Below the pieces are notes generated by a model that made no database searches, was not told where the DNA came from, and saw nothing but the letters and a program-made list of their open reading frames with translations. A stretch of DNA of 41,635 bases from an uncultured Eubacteriales bacterium (lineage in GTDB: Bacteria > Bacillota > Clostridia > Christensenellales > CAG-138), in assembly GCA_902765005.1 (NCBI GenBank), contig CACWYB010000012.1, positions 19,399 to 61,033 of the forward strand, given 5' to 3'. A program made the translations under genes and the position numbers. Numbering within the stretch: the stretch's first letter is position 1; each line of letters opens with the position of its first letter. Positions 14,669 through 22,516 of the stretch are shown here, piece by piece.

Positions 14669-14938
14669 TCACACCTCCTCCGGCATCACCCGCTCAAAGA
14701 CAAGCTCCGGGAACAGCGTCCCCTTGCATAGGGCCTCCGAGGGGCAATAGCCTGCCCGATAGGTTTGATTGGGGAAATACACCGTGGCCAGAGGGCAGCC
14801 GCCGCCCGGGGCAAAGCCGCAGCTGCCGCCGCTGGACACCTCTCCCGCCATGACCACGTTGTCCTCGGCGGTGGGGTCCATGCCGGGGCCTTTGCCCGTA
14901 AAGCAGCAGGCGTCGCCGCTTTGATAGTTTTGCTGCAT
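14669..14938 (-). CDS. cotJA: CotJA-like spore coat associated protein
   Basis: 89 aa. The C-terminal part LATVYFPNQTYRAGYCPSEALCKGTLFPELV is described here by its key words: VYFPNQTY, PSEAL and GTLFPEL, as in CotJA. The N-terminal half is Gly/Ser/Cys-rich and not conserved in my memory of the family. It is the first gene of the operon, with GGGAGG 11 nt before the ATG. Confidence 0.9.
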   Translation of the reverse strand: MQQNYQSGDACCFTGKGPGMDPTAEDNVVMAGEVSSGGSCGFAPGGGCPLATVYFPNQTYRAGYCPSEALCKGTLFPELVFERVMPEEV

Positions 14939-14972
14939 GTGTGTTTCTACCTCCCTTTTTCGAAAGATGCTC

Positions 14973-14981
14973 TATACTATG
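14973..14981 (-). promoter_or_regulatory. Possible mother-cell sigma (SigK/SigE) -10 element for cotJ
   Basis: The minus strand reads CATAGTATA, which fits the CATA-N3-TA core of sigma-K and partly that of sigma-E. It lies 34 bp before cotJA. No convincing -35 is visible, so this is tentative. Confidence 0.4.
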
Positions 14982-15010
14982 CGCCCATCCGCCCCGGGCG
15001 TGAACAGCAA

Positions 15011-15034
15011 AAAAGCCGCCCCGAAAGGCGGCTT
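15011..15034 (-). terminator. Terminator of the lipoprotein phosphoesterase gene
   Basis: An 8-bp stem (AAGCCGCC with GGCGGCTT), a 6-nt loop, and a T run on the minus strand. Confidence 0.85.
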
Positions 15035-15049
15035 GCAATGATTTGATCC

Positions 15050-16150
15050 TTACCAGGCGTTTTCCAGAAGGAAATGGTTCTCCTCTTCTGTGGCGTGAGG
15101 GTACCCCCACTTGTCGAACCAGGGGGAGTAGGTCTCCACCTCGATGCTCCGGGTCGCCGGGTCGAAGCGCAGCAGCCGCATAAAGCCCAGGCCGTCCACC
15201 CGATCTTCCTGGAAGTTGAACATCATGGAGGTCACGGAGCGCTCCTTCTCTCCGTCGTTGTCGTCGTCAAACCAATCCACCCGGGTGGCGGTGCCCCGCA
15301 TGTGCCCGCAGACCATGAGCCGCAGCCCCGGCGCTTCCGGAGCCACCCGCTCCAAAATGGCCTTCATGGGGCCCTGAATGTCCCCACTTTCCTGGAGCCC
15401 GGCGTGGAGCACGGCGATCACCACATGATCCGGGTGCCGGGCGATGACCTGCCGCATCCAACCCGGGCAGGAGATGCCGAACCCGATGCCGAACACCAGA
15501 AAGTCCGTGCCCCCGGCCCGGAAGGTCACATAGCAGGCGTCTTCCTCCCCGTAGGTCTGCCCCTCCTTTCGGATCAGCTGGGCATAGGGGCTCTGCACAA
15601 AATACCAGTGGCTGCCGCTGCGGGGGATGTCGTGATTGCCGCTGACGATCATGCCTGGGAGCGCCTCAAAGAGGGGCACCAGGGCGGCTTCCGCATTGGC
15701 TTTCATGCCGGTGGTTTGGCCGTCCACCACATCCCCGGAGTGGATCACGAACTGGATATTCTCCTTTTCCCGGTTCTCCAAGATCCAGTCCCGCATGGAA
15801 AAGAACACCTCCGGGTTGTCCCGGGGCAGGTTCTGGGTGTCGGCCATCCACACGATGGTGAAGGGCGTCTCCGCGGGAACGGGCGCAGCGGTGGGCGCAG
15901 GGGTCAAGGCGGGGGAGGAGGTTGGCGCGGGGATGGCAGGGGCCGTGGCCCTGGGGGTCTGGGTTGGCGCCTGGGTGGGGGTGGGGGCAGCCGTTGCCGT
16001 CGGCGCGGCGCTGATGGGCGGCGCGCTGGTTTCCGGCGCCGCCGCGGCTCCCTCTCGGGCGCTGTGGCAGCCCCCCAGCAGGCATAGGAGCAGAAGAATG
16101 GGCAGGAGCTTCTTCACAAAACGCGACCTCGCAGTGAGATGATGATCCAT
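15050..16150 (-). CDS. Lipoprotein metallophosphoesterase (calcineurin-like)
   Basis: 366 aa from ATG 16150; GTG 16117 (KKLLPILLLLCLLGGC) is an alternative with GCGAGG upstream, and both give the same lipoprotein signal (lipobox LLGGC, Cys28). Residues 30-95 are an Ala/Pro/Thr linker. The catalytic domain from about 96 shows ADTQ (D-x-Q for the usual D-x-H), HSGDVVDG, VSGNHD, AVLHAG and CGHMRG. These are the calcineurin-like metal ligands, with the last His of GHxH replaced by Arg. It should be a surface-anchored phosphatase or phosphodiesterase; the substrate is unknown. The C-terminal domain of the surface protein at 2650-3535 is its close but ligand-less relative. Confidence 0.9.
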   Translation of the reverse strand: MDHHLTARSRFVKKLLPILLLLCLLGGCHSAREGAAAAPETSAPPISAAPTATAAPTPTQAPTQTPRATAPAIPAPTSSPALTPAPTAAPVPAETPFTIVWMADTQNLPRDNPEVFFSMRDWILENREKENIQFVIHSGDVVDGQTTGMKANAEAALVPLFEALPGMIVSGNHDIPRSGSHWYFVQSPYAQLIRKEGQTYGEEDACYVTFRAGGTDFLVFGIGFGISCPGWMRQVIARHPDHVVIAVLHAGLQESGDIQGPMKAILERVAPEAPGLRLMVCGHMRGTATRVDWFDDDNDGEKERSVTSMMFNFQEDRVDGLGFMRLLRFDPATRSIEVETYSPWFDKWGYPHATEEENHFLLENAW

Positions 16151-16228
16151 TTTACTCGTTCGCCGCCCCTTCGTCAAGTTCTGCCCTTGCCTCCCTCGGC
16201 ATAGACTAAGGGGGAAAGGGAGGGGCCT

Positions 16229-16483
16229 ATGGAGCTTAGAACGACGTTTTCGGACCTGAAGTGCAAGGAGGTCATCAACGTGTGCGACGGCGGCAGGCTG
16301 GGCTGCGTGACGGATCTGGAGCTGGATCTGTGCACGGGGAGCATTTTGTCTATCATCGTGCCCGGGGAGAAGAGCATGCTGGGCCTCATCCGGGCCAGGG
16401 ACGGGGTGGTGATCCCCTTCTGCCGCATCCAGAAGATCGGAGAGGACGTGATATTGGTGGATTTGAGGGAGTACCCGGCCTGA
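16229..16483 (+). CDS. YlmC/YmxH-family sporulation protein (PRC-barrel-like)
   Basis: 84 aa, SD GGGAGGG. The sequence (LKCKEVINVCDGGRLGCVTDLE, in part; then GSILSIIVPG and IPFCRIQKIGEDVILVD) fits the YlmC/YmxH family of small beta-barrel proteins found in spore formers. The exact role is not known. It lies directly upstream of nrdR, which has its own promoter. Confidence 0.92.
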   Translation: MELRTTFSDLKCKEVINVCDGGRLGCVTDLELDLCTGSILSIIVPGEKSMLGLIRARDGVVIPFCRIQKIGEDVILVDLREYPA

Positions 16484-16539
16484 AGAATTGTTAATAGCAT
16501 GTTTACAGAAAAACCTGTGATGGCCCGGGCAGAAAATGG

Positions 16540-16545
16540 TATACT
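16540..16545 (+). promoter_or_regulatory. Extended -10 promoter of nrdR-pgeF
   Basis: TG-G-TATACT gives an extended -10; the -35 at the 17-bp distance is poor. The transcript would start near 16552, leaving room for GGGAGGG before ATG 16587. Confidence 0.6.
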
Positions 16546-16586
16546 TGTATATCACAAAAATACTGGGCCATGGGAGGGACAAGCCA

Positions 16587-17051
16587 ATGAAGTGTCGTTA
16601 CTGCGGCAGCATGGAGAGCAAGGTCATCGACAGCCGCCCCAACGAGGACAGCACCGCCATCCGTCGCCGCCGGGAGTGCATCCAGTGCGGGCGCCGGTTC
16701 ACCACCTTTGAGCGGATCGAGGAGAACCCCATCATGGTGGTCAAGCGGGACGGCCGCCGGGAGCTGTTTGAGCGGGAAAAGATCGCGACGGGCATCCGCA
16801 AGGCCTGCGAGAAGCGGCCCATTTCCACGGACGTGCAGAACCAGATGGTGGACAGGATCGTCCGGGAGGTGAACAACTCCCTGGATTCCGAGGTGTCCAC
16901 GGCGGCTCTGGGCGAGATGGTCATGAAGCAGCTCAAGCAGGTGGACGAGGTGGCCTATGTGCGCTTCGCCTCCGTGTACAAGGAGTTCAAGGACACCCAA
17001 ACCTTCATGGAGGAGCTCCAGCGGCTCCTGGACGAAAACGCCGGCGCATGA
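16587..17051 (+). CDS. nrdR: NrdR transcriptional repressor of ribonucleotide reductase
   Basis: 154 aa, the family's usual length. ATG 16587 is chosen for MKCRYCG and the SD GGGAGGG; an in-frame extension to 16536 lies in the promoter. The zinc ribbon (CRYCGSMESKVIDSRP; RRRRECIQCGRRFTTFE) is followed by an ATP-cone domain (VVKRDGRRELFEREKIATGI). NrdR senses ATP/dATP and represses nrd genes. Its stop overlaps the start of pgeF (ATGA). Confidence 0.97.
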   Translation: MKCRYCGSMESKVIDSRPNEDSTAIRRRRECIQCGRRFTTFERIEENPIMVVKRDGRRELFEREKIATGIRKACEKRPISTDVQNQMVDRIVREVNNSLDSEVSTAALGEMVMKQLKQVDEVAYVRFASVYKEFKDTQTFMEELQRLLDENAGA

Positions 17052-17890
17052 TGGACAAGGCATCCTTTCTGGCGGCGTTCCAAACCATTCAGCCGAATTT
17101 TGCCTATACAGAACAGGCTGGCGTGGGCATCTACACCCTGCCGGCCTTTTCCGCCTGTCCTGACATCGACCACGGCTTCTCCGCCCGCCTGGGAGGGGTG
17201 AGCAAGGCCCCCTTCACCGGGCTGAATCTGAGCTTCACCCACGACGACCGGGCCGACGTCATGGAGAACTATCGCCGCTTTGCTCGCGGCGCCGGGTTCC
17301 CGGAGGATTCCATGGTCATGGACAGCTATGAGCACGGCATCACGGTCCTGCGGGTGGACAAAAAGGACAGGGGCCGGGGCTACACCCGGGAAAGCCTGCC
17401 CCCCTGCGACGGCCTCATCACCAACGATCCGGACGTGACCCTCATCACCGGCCACGCGGACTGCATGGCCTTCTACTTCTTCGACCCTGTGCAAAAGGCC
17501 ATCGGCCTCTGCCACGCTGGCTGGCGGGGCGCCCTGGGGCGCATCGGCGGCAACGTCATCGCCCAGATGAAGAAGGCCTTCGGCTCCGACCCACGGGACA
17601 TGCTCTGCGGCGTGGGCCCCTCCATCTGCCCCAAGTGCTTTGAGGTGGGGGAGGACGTGTGCCAGAGCTTCGAAGCCGCCTTTCCCATCTGCCCTCTGCG
17701 CGGCGTCAACGAAAAGGGCAACCCCACGGTGGACCTGTGGCAGGTGGCCGCCTGCCAGTTCATGGAGCAGGGGGTCAGGGTGGAGAACATCTCCCTCATG
17801 GGCGTCTGCACCATGGAAACCATGAACCTCTACTCCTACCGTCGGGAGGGCCGCACCGGAGGTATGGCCGCCTTTTTGCGGCTCAAATAG
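17048..17890 (+). CDS. pgeF: Peptidoglycan editing factor PgeF (YfiH/multi-copper-oxidase-like)
   Basis: 280 aa. Signature motifs are HGFSARLGGVS, TGHADCM, GLCHAGWRG (metal/catalytic Cys-His), GPSICPKCFEVG and YSYRREG. The family was first called a laccase but is now linked to removal of mis-incorporated amino acids from peptidoglycan precursors, and to purine nucleoside phosphorylase activity in homologues. It overlaps nrdR by 4 bp and is cotranscribed. A terminator follows at 17921. Confidence 0.94.
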   Translation: MMDKASFLAAFQTIQPNFAYTEQAGVGIYTLPAFSACPDIDHGFSARLGGVSKAPFTGLNLSFTHDDRADVMENYRRFARGAGFPEDSMVMDSYEHGITVLRVDKKDRGRGYTRESLPPCDGLITNDPDVTLITGHADCMAFYFFDPVQKAIGLCHAGWRGALGRIGGNVIAQMKKAFGSDPRDMLCGVGPSICPKCFEVGEDVCQSFEAAFPICPLRGVNEKGNPTVDLWQVAACQFMEQGVRVENISLMGVCTMETMNLYSYRREGRTGGMAAFLRLK

Positions 17891-17920
17891 GGGCAGAAAC
17901 GTGAAAAATGACCTGAGCGC

Positions 17921-17950
17921 ACCGCCTTTGAATTGACAAGGGCGGTCTTT
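17921..17950 (+). terminator. Terminator of nrdR-pgeF, overlapping the next promoter
   Basis: ACCGCC pairs with GGCGGT, extended by T-G and two T-A pairs, around an 8-nt loop and followed by CTTTTAT. The loop contains most of the -35 (TTGACA, 17933-17938) of the next gene. Confidence 0.65.
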
Positions 17951-17961
17951 TATACTATAAT
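17933..17961 (+). promoter_or_regulatory. Consensus sigma-A promoter of the SurA/PrsA-like gene
   Basis: TTGACA, a 17-bp spacer, TATAAT: a perfect match, with AGGAG and ATG 17999 downstream. It is embedded in the terminator of the preceding operon. Confidence 0.92.
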
Positions 17962-17998
17962 TCAAAAGATTGCTTTGAGTATAACAGGAGAACATATC

Positions 17999-19222
17999 AT
18001 GAAACGTCAGACCAAAAAGATTCTGCTTATCGCCACGGTGGCCCTGGTCGTCATCGTGCTGGTCGCCAGCCTCATCATGCTGCTTCGGAAGGATTCCTTC
18101 GGGGACAACCACTTCACCCGCAGCAAGGCCGTGGCCACGGTGAACGGCGTCAAGATCACCCGGAACGAGTACGCCGCTTCCCTCTCCAACTATTACAACA
18201 ACCTGTCCACCTACAACATGTATGCCCTGTACTACGGCTACGGCCAGTATTACGACACCTCCACCGAGGCGGGCATGCAGAGCCTGAAGAACGATATCCT
18301 CAACAACCTCATCGACGCCGAGGTCTACATCCAGATGGCCAAGGATCTGGGCATCACGCTCACCGATGAGGAGATGGCCGCCACGGTCCAGTCCGGCAAG
18401 GATGCCTTGGCCAACCTGAAGCAGCAGGTGCTGGAGAGCGCCCAGTCCTCCGGCGCCCAAAGCCCGGAGACCTATGCCGATACCATGCTGGCCAACTACT
18501 TCTCCAACATCGGCATCAACCAGAAGACCTTTGTGGCCCGCAGCCAGCATGCGGCCCTGGCCGAGGCCTATGCCCAGAAGCTCCAGGAGCATTTCGCCGC
18601 CGAGCGGAACGTGGCCGACAGCGAGCTCAAGGACATCTACGCCGAGTATGCCAAGGCCTACTACCAGGACGCGTATGAAGCCGGCGCTTACGCCCAGGCC
18701 GTGTCCTACCTGGCCTCCGGCTACACCGACATCCCCTATCTGTACATCCCCGAGGACTTTATTTTCGTGCAGGTGCTCCAGACCGCCGACGCGGACAAGG
18801 TCCAAGCCCTCATGACCCGGCTCAACGAGGGCGAGGACATGGCAGCCCTCCTTGCTTCCGACGACAACGAGAACGGCTCCAGCAAGGCCCTGCCCGAGGG
18901 CATCGCCATCGGTGAGAACGACAGCGTCTTTGACGATGCCGTCTACGCCCTGGCCAAGAATATGAACGTGGGCGACGTGGACTCGGTCATGGCCGTGACC
19001 AAGGACGCCGACGGCAACGACACCAACACCTACTTTATCGTCAAGCGGGTGGAGGGGACCACCGGCCTTGTGGCCTATGAGGATGTGAAGGAGAAGGTGG
19101 ACAGCCTCCTCAAGAGCTACGCCGAAAACAACTACTACACCGAGCAGGTGGATGCCTGGCGGGAGAAGGCCGACATCGTCATCGATGACGAAGCCATTCA
19201 GGCCTTCGACCCCGCGGCCTAA
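17999..19222 (+). CDS. Membrane-anchored SurA/PrsA-like foldase
   Basis: 407 aa from ATG 17999 (AGGAG). It has a basic N-terminus and one membrane segment (residues 8-30) but no lipobox Cys, so it is a signal anchor rather than a PrsA-type lipoprotein. A SurA-N-like helical domain (AVATVNGVKITRNEYAASL; LIDAEVYIQMAKDLGITLTDEEM, described by its parts VNGVKIT and LGITLTDEE) runs to about residue 240. A parvulin-like segment follows (VQVLQTADADKVQALMTRLNEG, in part LNEGEDMAALLAS), with YFIVKRVEG near the end. It should help fold secreted proteins outside the membrane. Parvulin catalytic residues are poorly preserved, so a pure chaperone is possible. Confidence 0.87.
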   Translation: MKRQTKKILLIATVALVVIVLVASLIMLLRKDSFGDNHFTRSKAVATVNGVKITRNEYAASLSNYYNNLSTYNMYALYYGYGQYYDTSTEAGMQSLKNDILNNLIDAEVYIQMAKDLGITLTDEEMAATVQSGKDALANLKQQVLESAQSSGAQSPETYADTMLANYFSNIGINQKTFVARSQHAALAEAYAQKLQEHFAAERNVADSELKDIYAEYAKAYYQDAYEAGAYAQAVSYLASGYTDIPYLYIPEDFIFVQVLQTADADKVQALMTRLNEGEDMAALLASDDNENGSSKALPEGIAIGENDSVFDDAVYALAKNMNVGDVDSVMAVTKDADGNDTNTYFIVKRVEGTTGLVAYEDVKEKVDSLLKSYAENNYYTEQVDAWREKADIVIDDEAIQAFDPAA

Positions 19223-19231
19223 GGAGACAGC

Positions 19232-19330
19232 ATGCGCAGCAGATTCGTTCGTTGGATGTGCATCTTCATGGCCTTGCTCATGGTCATAGGTCTCATCTTC
19301 ACCATCGTGGCCAGCATCGCTTCCCTGTGA
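19232..19330 (+). CDS. 32-aa membrane protein
   Basis: A short gene: ATG 19232 follows AAGGAGACAGC, an excellent SD at good spacing, 9 nt after the foldase stop, and ends at TGA 19330 just before a terminator. The product is MRSRFVRWMCIFMALLMVIG and then LIFTIVASIASL: a basic start and one membrane helix. It resembles tiny DUF4044-like membrane proteins in layout, but that is a guess. Placement in the operon and the SD are the main evidence. Confidence 0.75.
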   Translation: MRSRFVRWMCIFMALLMVIGLIFTIVASIASL

Positions 19331-19338
19331 GCACGTAA

Positions 19339-19362
19339 GGAGCCGAAATCGGCTCCTTTTTT
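19339..19362 (+). terminator. Terminator of the foldase operon
   Basis: GGAGCCG-AAAT-CGGCTCC followed by six T. Confidence 0.93.
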
Positions 19363-19366
19363 AATT

Positions 19367-19400
19367 CCGCTTTTTCTTTTCATGTGAAAAGAAAAGGCGG
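19367..19400. repeat. Intergenic long hairpin, element 1
   Basis: A 16-bp stem with one G-T pair and a 2-nt loop. The arms begin CCGC and contain TTTTCTTTTCA and TGAAAAGAAAA. Similar hairpins are at 28190-28225 and 28298-28323. Confidence 0.85.
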
Positions 19401-19402
19401 TG

Positions 19403-19453
19403 TAAAAAGAAAAGCTCAGGAAGGGTCCAATGCCCTGTATCCTAAGCCTTTTA
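19403..19453 (-). terminator. Probable terminator of dnaD-dnaI-rsmI
   Basis: On the minus strand, AAAAGGCTTAGGA pairs imperfectly with TCCTGAGCTTTT around an inner AGGG/CCCT pair, followed by CTTTTT. It lies 18 bp after the rsmI stop. Confidence 0.65.
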
Positions 19454-19470
19454 GTATAAATCAATTTTTT

Positions 19471-20286
19471 TTATTCCTTTAATTCCAACGCCCGCGCGTA
19501 CACCTGCTTCTTGGGGAGCTTCAGCGTATCAGCGGCCTCTCGGGCCGCGTCCTTCAGGCTCATGTGGGGCATGAGGCTGAGCAGCAGTGCATCCAGCTCA
19601 TCCGCCGTGGGCGCCGCCTCCGCCTTCTTAGGCACACAGAAGAGCAGCACGCATTCGCCCTTTACCTCCTCCGGCAGGCCGGACAGAACCTCTGAGATAG
19701 TGCCCCGCAGGCAGCTTTCGTGGATCTTGGTCAGTTCCCGCACCAGGGCGCAGGGGCAGTCCCCCACGGCGCTCAGAACGTCCTGCAGGGTGTCCTTCAC
19801 CCGATGGGGGCTCTCATAGAGGATGGCTGTGCAGCCGCAGGCGGCCAGGTCAGAAAGGGCCTGCTTCCGTTCCGCTCCCTCCCGGGGGAGGAACCCGAAG
19901 AAGGTGAACCGACCGATGGACAGCCCGGAGAGCACCGCCGCCGTCAGCACCGCCGAGGCCCCGGGCAGCACCGTGTAAGGAAGCCCCGCTTCCCTGCAGG
20001 CCGCAAGGAGCACCGCCCCCGGGTCCGAGATGCCGGGCATGCCCGCGTCGGACACATAGGCGATGGAAAGCCCCGCGCGGAGCTTTTCCAAAAGCTGGGG
20101 CGCTTTCTCCTTTTGGGTGTATTCGTGGCAGCTGATGAGGGGCTTTTTGATGCCCAGGTGGTTGAGAAGCTTGGCGGTCTGCCGGGTGTCCTCGCACCAG
20201 ACTTCGTCGCAGCCGTTCAGCGTCTCCACAGCCCGATAGGTGATGTCCCCCAGATTGCCGATGGGGGTGGCGATGAGATACAGCAT
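19471..20286 (-). CDS. rsmI: RsmI, 16S rRNA (cytidine-1402-2'-O)-methyltransferase
   Basis: 271 aa. The TP-methylase fold has MLYLIATPIGNLGDIT at the start, EDTRQTAKLL, VSDAGMPGISDPG, LPGASAVLTA, FGFLPREG and YESPHR, all diagnostic of RsmI. It methylates C1402 in the ribosomal P site with S-adenosylmethionine. Its ATG overlaps the stop of the dnaI-like gene, and it is the last gene of the operon. Confidence 0.97.
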   Translation of the reverse strand: MLYLIATPIGNLGDITYRAVETLNGCDEVWCEDTRQTAKLLNHLGIKKPLISCHEYTQKEKAPQLLEKLRAGLSIAYVSDAGMPGISDPGAVLLAACREAGLPYTVLPGASAVLTAAVLSGLSIGRFTFFGFLPREGAERKQALSDLAACGCTAILYESPHRVKDTLQDVLSAVGDCPCALVRELTKIHESCLRGTISEVLSGLPEEVKGECVLLFCVPKKAEAAPTADELDALLLSLMPHMSLKDAAREAADTLKLPKKQVYARALELKE

Positions 20287-21194
20287 CAGCGGCCGTCCTC
20301 GATCCGGCTCCGCAAGCTGGCGCCGGCAAAGCAGATCTCCTTGGTGATGGCGGCGTCGGTAATCCGGGAGGCGATCCTGTCCCCGTATCGGTCCCGCAGC
20401 TCCTCCCGCGTCAGGTTGGAGATATAGACCGTGGCCAGCCTGGCGCTGCTCCGCTGGTCGGCAATGGCGAACAGGCTCTCCGCCGTCACGTTGGGGATCA
20501 TGGGCTCCGTGCCCAGATCGTCCAGCACCAGCAGGGGCACCTGGGTGAACCGGGGCAGGGGAGAGGCGTTGCCGGAAAAGCCGGCCATGACCTCCTCGGT
20601 CATCCGATAGGCCGTGAGCCGCAGGCTGTCGATGCCCCGCTCGATGGCCCGGGCGGCGATGGCGTTGCCCATGAAGCTCTTGCCCCGGCCCGCCTGGCCG
20701 TAGAGAAACAGCTGGGGGATCTTGGGGCTGGGCAGGGTGTCCGCGTATTTTTGGCAGAAGGCCATGATCTTTCGCCCGTTCTGCAGGGAAACGTCGTCAG
20801 GATAGATGTCCGGCCGAAAACCTTCAAAGGTCTCCCGGTCGTTTATACGGGCCGCCTCCGCCCGAAATTGCTGCTCCAGCTTCAGCCGGCAGGCGCACTT
20901 GCGCTGCACCGGCTCGCCCACCAGCCCCGTGTCCCGGCAGAGGGGGCAGACGTAGGCGGGCTGCAGATAATCCCGGGGCAGGCCGTGCTTTTTAAGGAGG
21001 GCTTCCTCCTCCAGCCGGATGGTGGACAGCGTCAGCTTCGCCCCCTGTGCGGGCATGAACAGCACCCGGCTCCGCTTGGTCTGCAGGGCGGAGAAAGCCG
21101 GGTCCAGGGCGGCGCATTCCCGCTGGCGCGCTTCCAGCTGCCGGAGGCTCCGGCGGCGCAGCTCCGCATAATAGGCGTTCAGATCATGTTTCAT
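20286..21194 (-). CDS. DnaI/DnaC-like helicase-loader ATPase
   Basis: 302 aa. The N-terminal helical region and a zinc-type Cys cluster (VCPLCRDTG, then RKCACR) precede an AAA+ domain: Walker A LYGQAGRGKSFMGNAIA, Walker B PLLVLDDLGTE, sensor region VYISNLTREEL and Arg finger DRIASRI. This matches the DnaI/DnaC loaders that place the replicative helicase on DNA. Its ATG overlaps the stop of the DnaD-like gene by 4 bp (ATGA). The pair dnaD-dnaI acts in primosome assembly in Firmicutes. Confidence 0.92.
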   Translation of the reverse strand: MKHDLNAYYAELRRRSLRQLEARQRECAALDPAFSALQTKRSRVLFMPAQGAKLTLSTIRLEEEALLKKHGLPRDYLQPAYVCPLCRDTGLVGEPVQRKCACRLKLEQQFRAEAARINDRETFEGFRPDIYPDDVSLQNGRKIMAFCQKYADTLPSPKIPQLFLYGQAGRGKSFMGNAIAARAIERGIDSLRLTAYRMTEEVMAGFSGNASPLPRFTQVPLLVLDDLGTEPMIPNVTAESLFAIADQRSSARLATVYISNLTREELRDRYGDRIASRITDAAITKEICFAGASLRSRIEDGR

Positions 21195-22387
21195 AGCTCA
21201 TCCAGATCCAGGGAGATATCCGCCACGTTGGCCTTGGCGTTGTTCTCCGCGTAGTTCAGCAGGGTATTCTTCCGGCGGCTGCGCCCTTCCTGGGGCCGGG
21301 CAAAGGTCCTGTGCTCCGCCAGGGCTCGCTGGGCTTCCTCAACCGTACCGATCTTCTTTTCCGTCCAATCCTTCAAAATGGCCTTCAGCTTGCCGAAGGG
21401 CCGTTCTGCGTCAGCGCATTCCTCCGCGGCCAGGAGCACCACCTCCCGGCTCAGCCCCTCCGGCCCGTCCATGAACGCGGACAGCTGCCGGACGTCGCCC
21501 ATGGTGGGGGAGGCCACCTTCCCCATGCGGGCAAAGACCATGCGGGCAAACTCCTTCTCGTCGCTGATGGTGTCGCTGTCCGCCCGGATGTCCGCGGCCT
21601 TCACCTTGTTCTGCTCATACAGCTCCCGGAGCCTGTCCCCCAACGCCTCAAAGGAGGGGCTGGCGGTGTTGGTGAGCCGGGGGCACACGGCCAAAATGGC
21701 CTCGTCGTCAAAGCCCCATTCGCTGACCCACCGATCGTACATGGCCATCTCGTCCAAAGTGGGGGGGCGTCGTTTGTTCCACCGGCGCAGCACAGCCGTG
21801 GCCCCATGCTTGCGAACGGTGGCGTTGGCAATATAGGCCCGGGCCTGCTCGTAGGTCACGATGCCTGCGTCCGCCCAGCTCTTGGCCACGGTGACGATGT
21901 ACTGGATGCGCACGTTCCTGCCCTTCTCCTCCATGCAGTGGCTCACCAGCTCCAGCACCGTCTTTTCCTCCAGGCGGAAGGTCTCGATGCAGTCGTAAAT
22001 GTGGCCCATCTCGTTCATGTTGAACCGGCGGGGGGCGATGAGCTCGTTAAGGGTGCGCACAAAGGACCTGTACTTTAGCGGCACCGCCGTGGTCAGGGCG
22101 GGCTGCTCCACGGTCAGGTACTCCACCTCCATGGGCTCGTCCTTCAGGATGCGGACCAGGCCCTTGCTCTGCCAGTAGACGAAGGCGGTGCGCACCGCCC
22201 CCTCGGGCAGGGACAAGGCTTCTCCAATGGACACATCCCCCATGGAGGGGTAGCGGCACTGCATGAGCCCGTACAGGTACACCTTCACCGCATCCCCTTC
22301 GGCATCGGGCATGAATTCGCTGAAAAACAGGTTGTCCACCGGGGTTTGTTCCCTTTTCTGGGCCTCGGTTGAAAAATGTATGTTCAT
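21191..22387 (-). CDS. DnaD-like primosome/replication initiation protein
   Basis: 398 aa from ATG 22387 (MNIHFSTEAQ). The N-terminal winged-helix part (VDNLFFSEFMPDAEG, VKVYLYGLMQCRYPS) is followed by two DnaD/DnaB_2-type domains (about residues 110-200 and 205-290, with YIVTVAKSWADAGI and WGFDDEAILAVCPR). DnaD-type proteins remodel DNA and link DnaA to helicase loading. The gene has no SD; its -10 box ends 7 nt before the ATG, so the mRNA may be leaderless. GTG at the 17th codon behind AAAAGGGA is an alternative start. Confidence 0.88.
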   Translation of the reverse strand: MNIHFSTEAQKREQTPVDNLFFSEFMPDAEGDAVKVYLYGLMQCRYPSMGDVSIGEALSLPEGAVRTAFVYWQSKGLVRILKDEPMEVEYLTVEQPALTTAVPLKYRSFVRTLNELIAPRRFNMNEMGHIYDCIETFRLEEKTVLELVSHCMEEKGRNVRIQYIVTVAKSWADAGIVTYEQARAYIANATVRKHGATAVLRRWNKRRPPTLDEMAMYDRWVSEWGFDDEAILAVCPRLTNTASPSFEALGDRLRELYEQNKVKAADIRADSDTISDEKEFARMVFARMGKVASPTMGDVRQLSAFMDGPEGLSREVVLLAAEECADAERPFGKLKAILKDWTEKKIGTVEEAQRALAEHRTFARPQEGRSRRKNTLLNYAENNAKANVADISLDLDEL

Positions 22388-22394
22388 ATAAGGA

Positions 22395-22423
22395 AGTATA
22401 GCATAGGGCGAATCAAGTTGCAA
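22395..22423 (-). promoter_or_regulatory. Promoter of dnaD-dnaI-rsmI
   Basis: Minus strand TTGCAA (22418-22423), 17-bp spacer, TATACT (22395-22400). The expected start of transcription falls on or next to ATG 22387. Confidence 0.8.
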
Positions 22424-22438
22424 GGCGGCAGGCCGGGG

Positions 22439-22479
22439 AGAAAAAAGAAGAAAGTTTACCGCTTGTTCGTCTTTTTTCT
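22439..22479. repeat. Inverted repeat between divergent dnaD and spoIID promoters
   Basis: AGAAAAAAGA (22439-22448) and TCTTTTTTCT (22470-22479) are a perfect 10-bp inverted repeat with a 21-nt loop. The role is unknown. Confidence 0.6.
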
Positions 22480-22501
22480 ATTTATTCTGTAATAATTTTC
22501 G

Positions 22502-22509
22502 CATATAAT
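22502..22509 (+). promoter_or_regulatory. -10 element of spoIID (SigE-like CATATAAT)
   Basis: CATATAAT resembles the sigma-E -10 (CATACAAT) and also contains TATAAT. The -35 is unclear. It ends 7 nt before ATG 22517. Confidence 0.5.
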
Positions 22510-22516
22510 AGGTACC

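Noticed and set aside
16151-16582. N-terminal extension of the phosphoesterase gene to 16582
   Set aside because: The extension runs through the divergent ylmC/ymxH-like gene and puts the lipoprotein signal in mid-protein.
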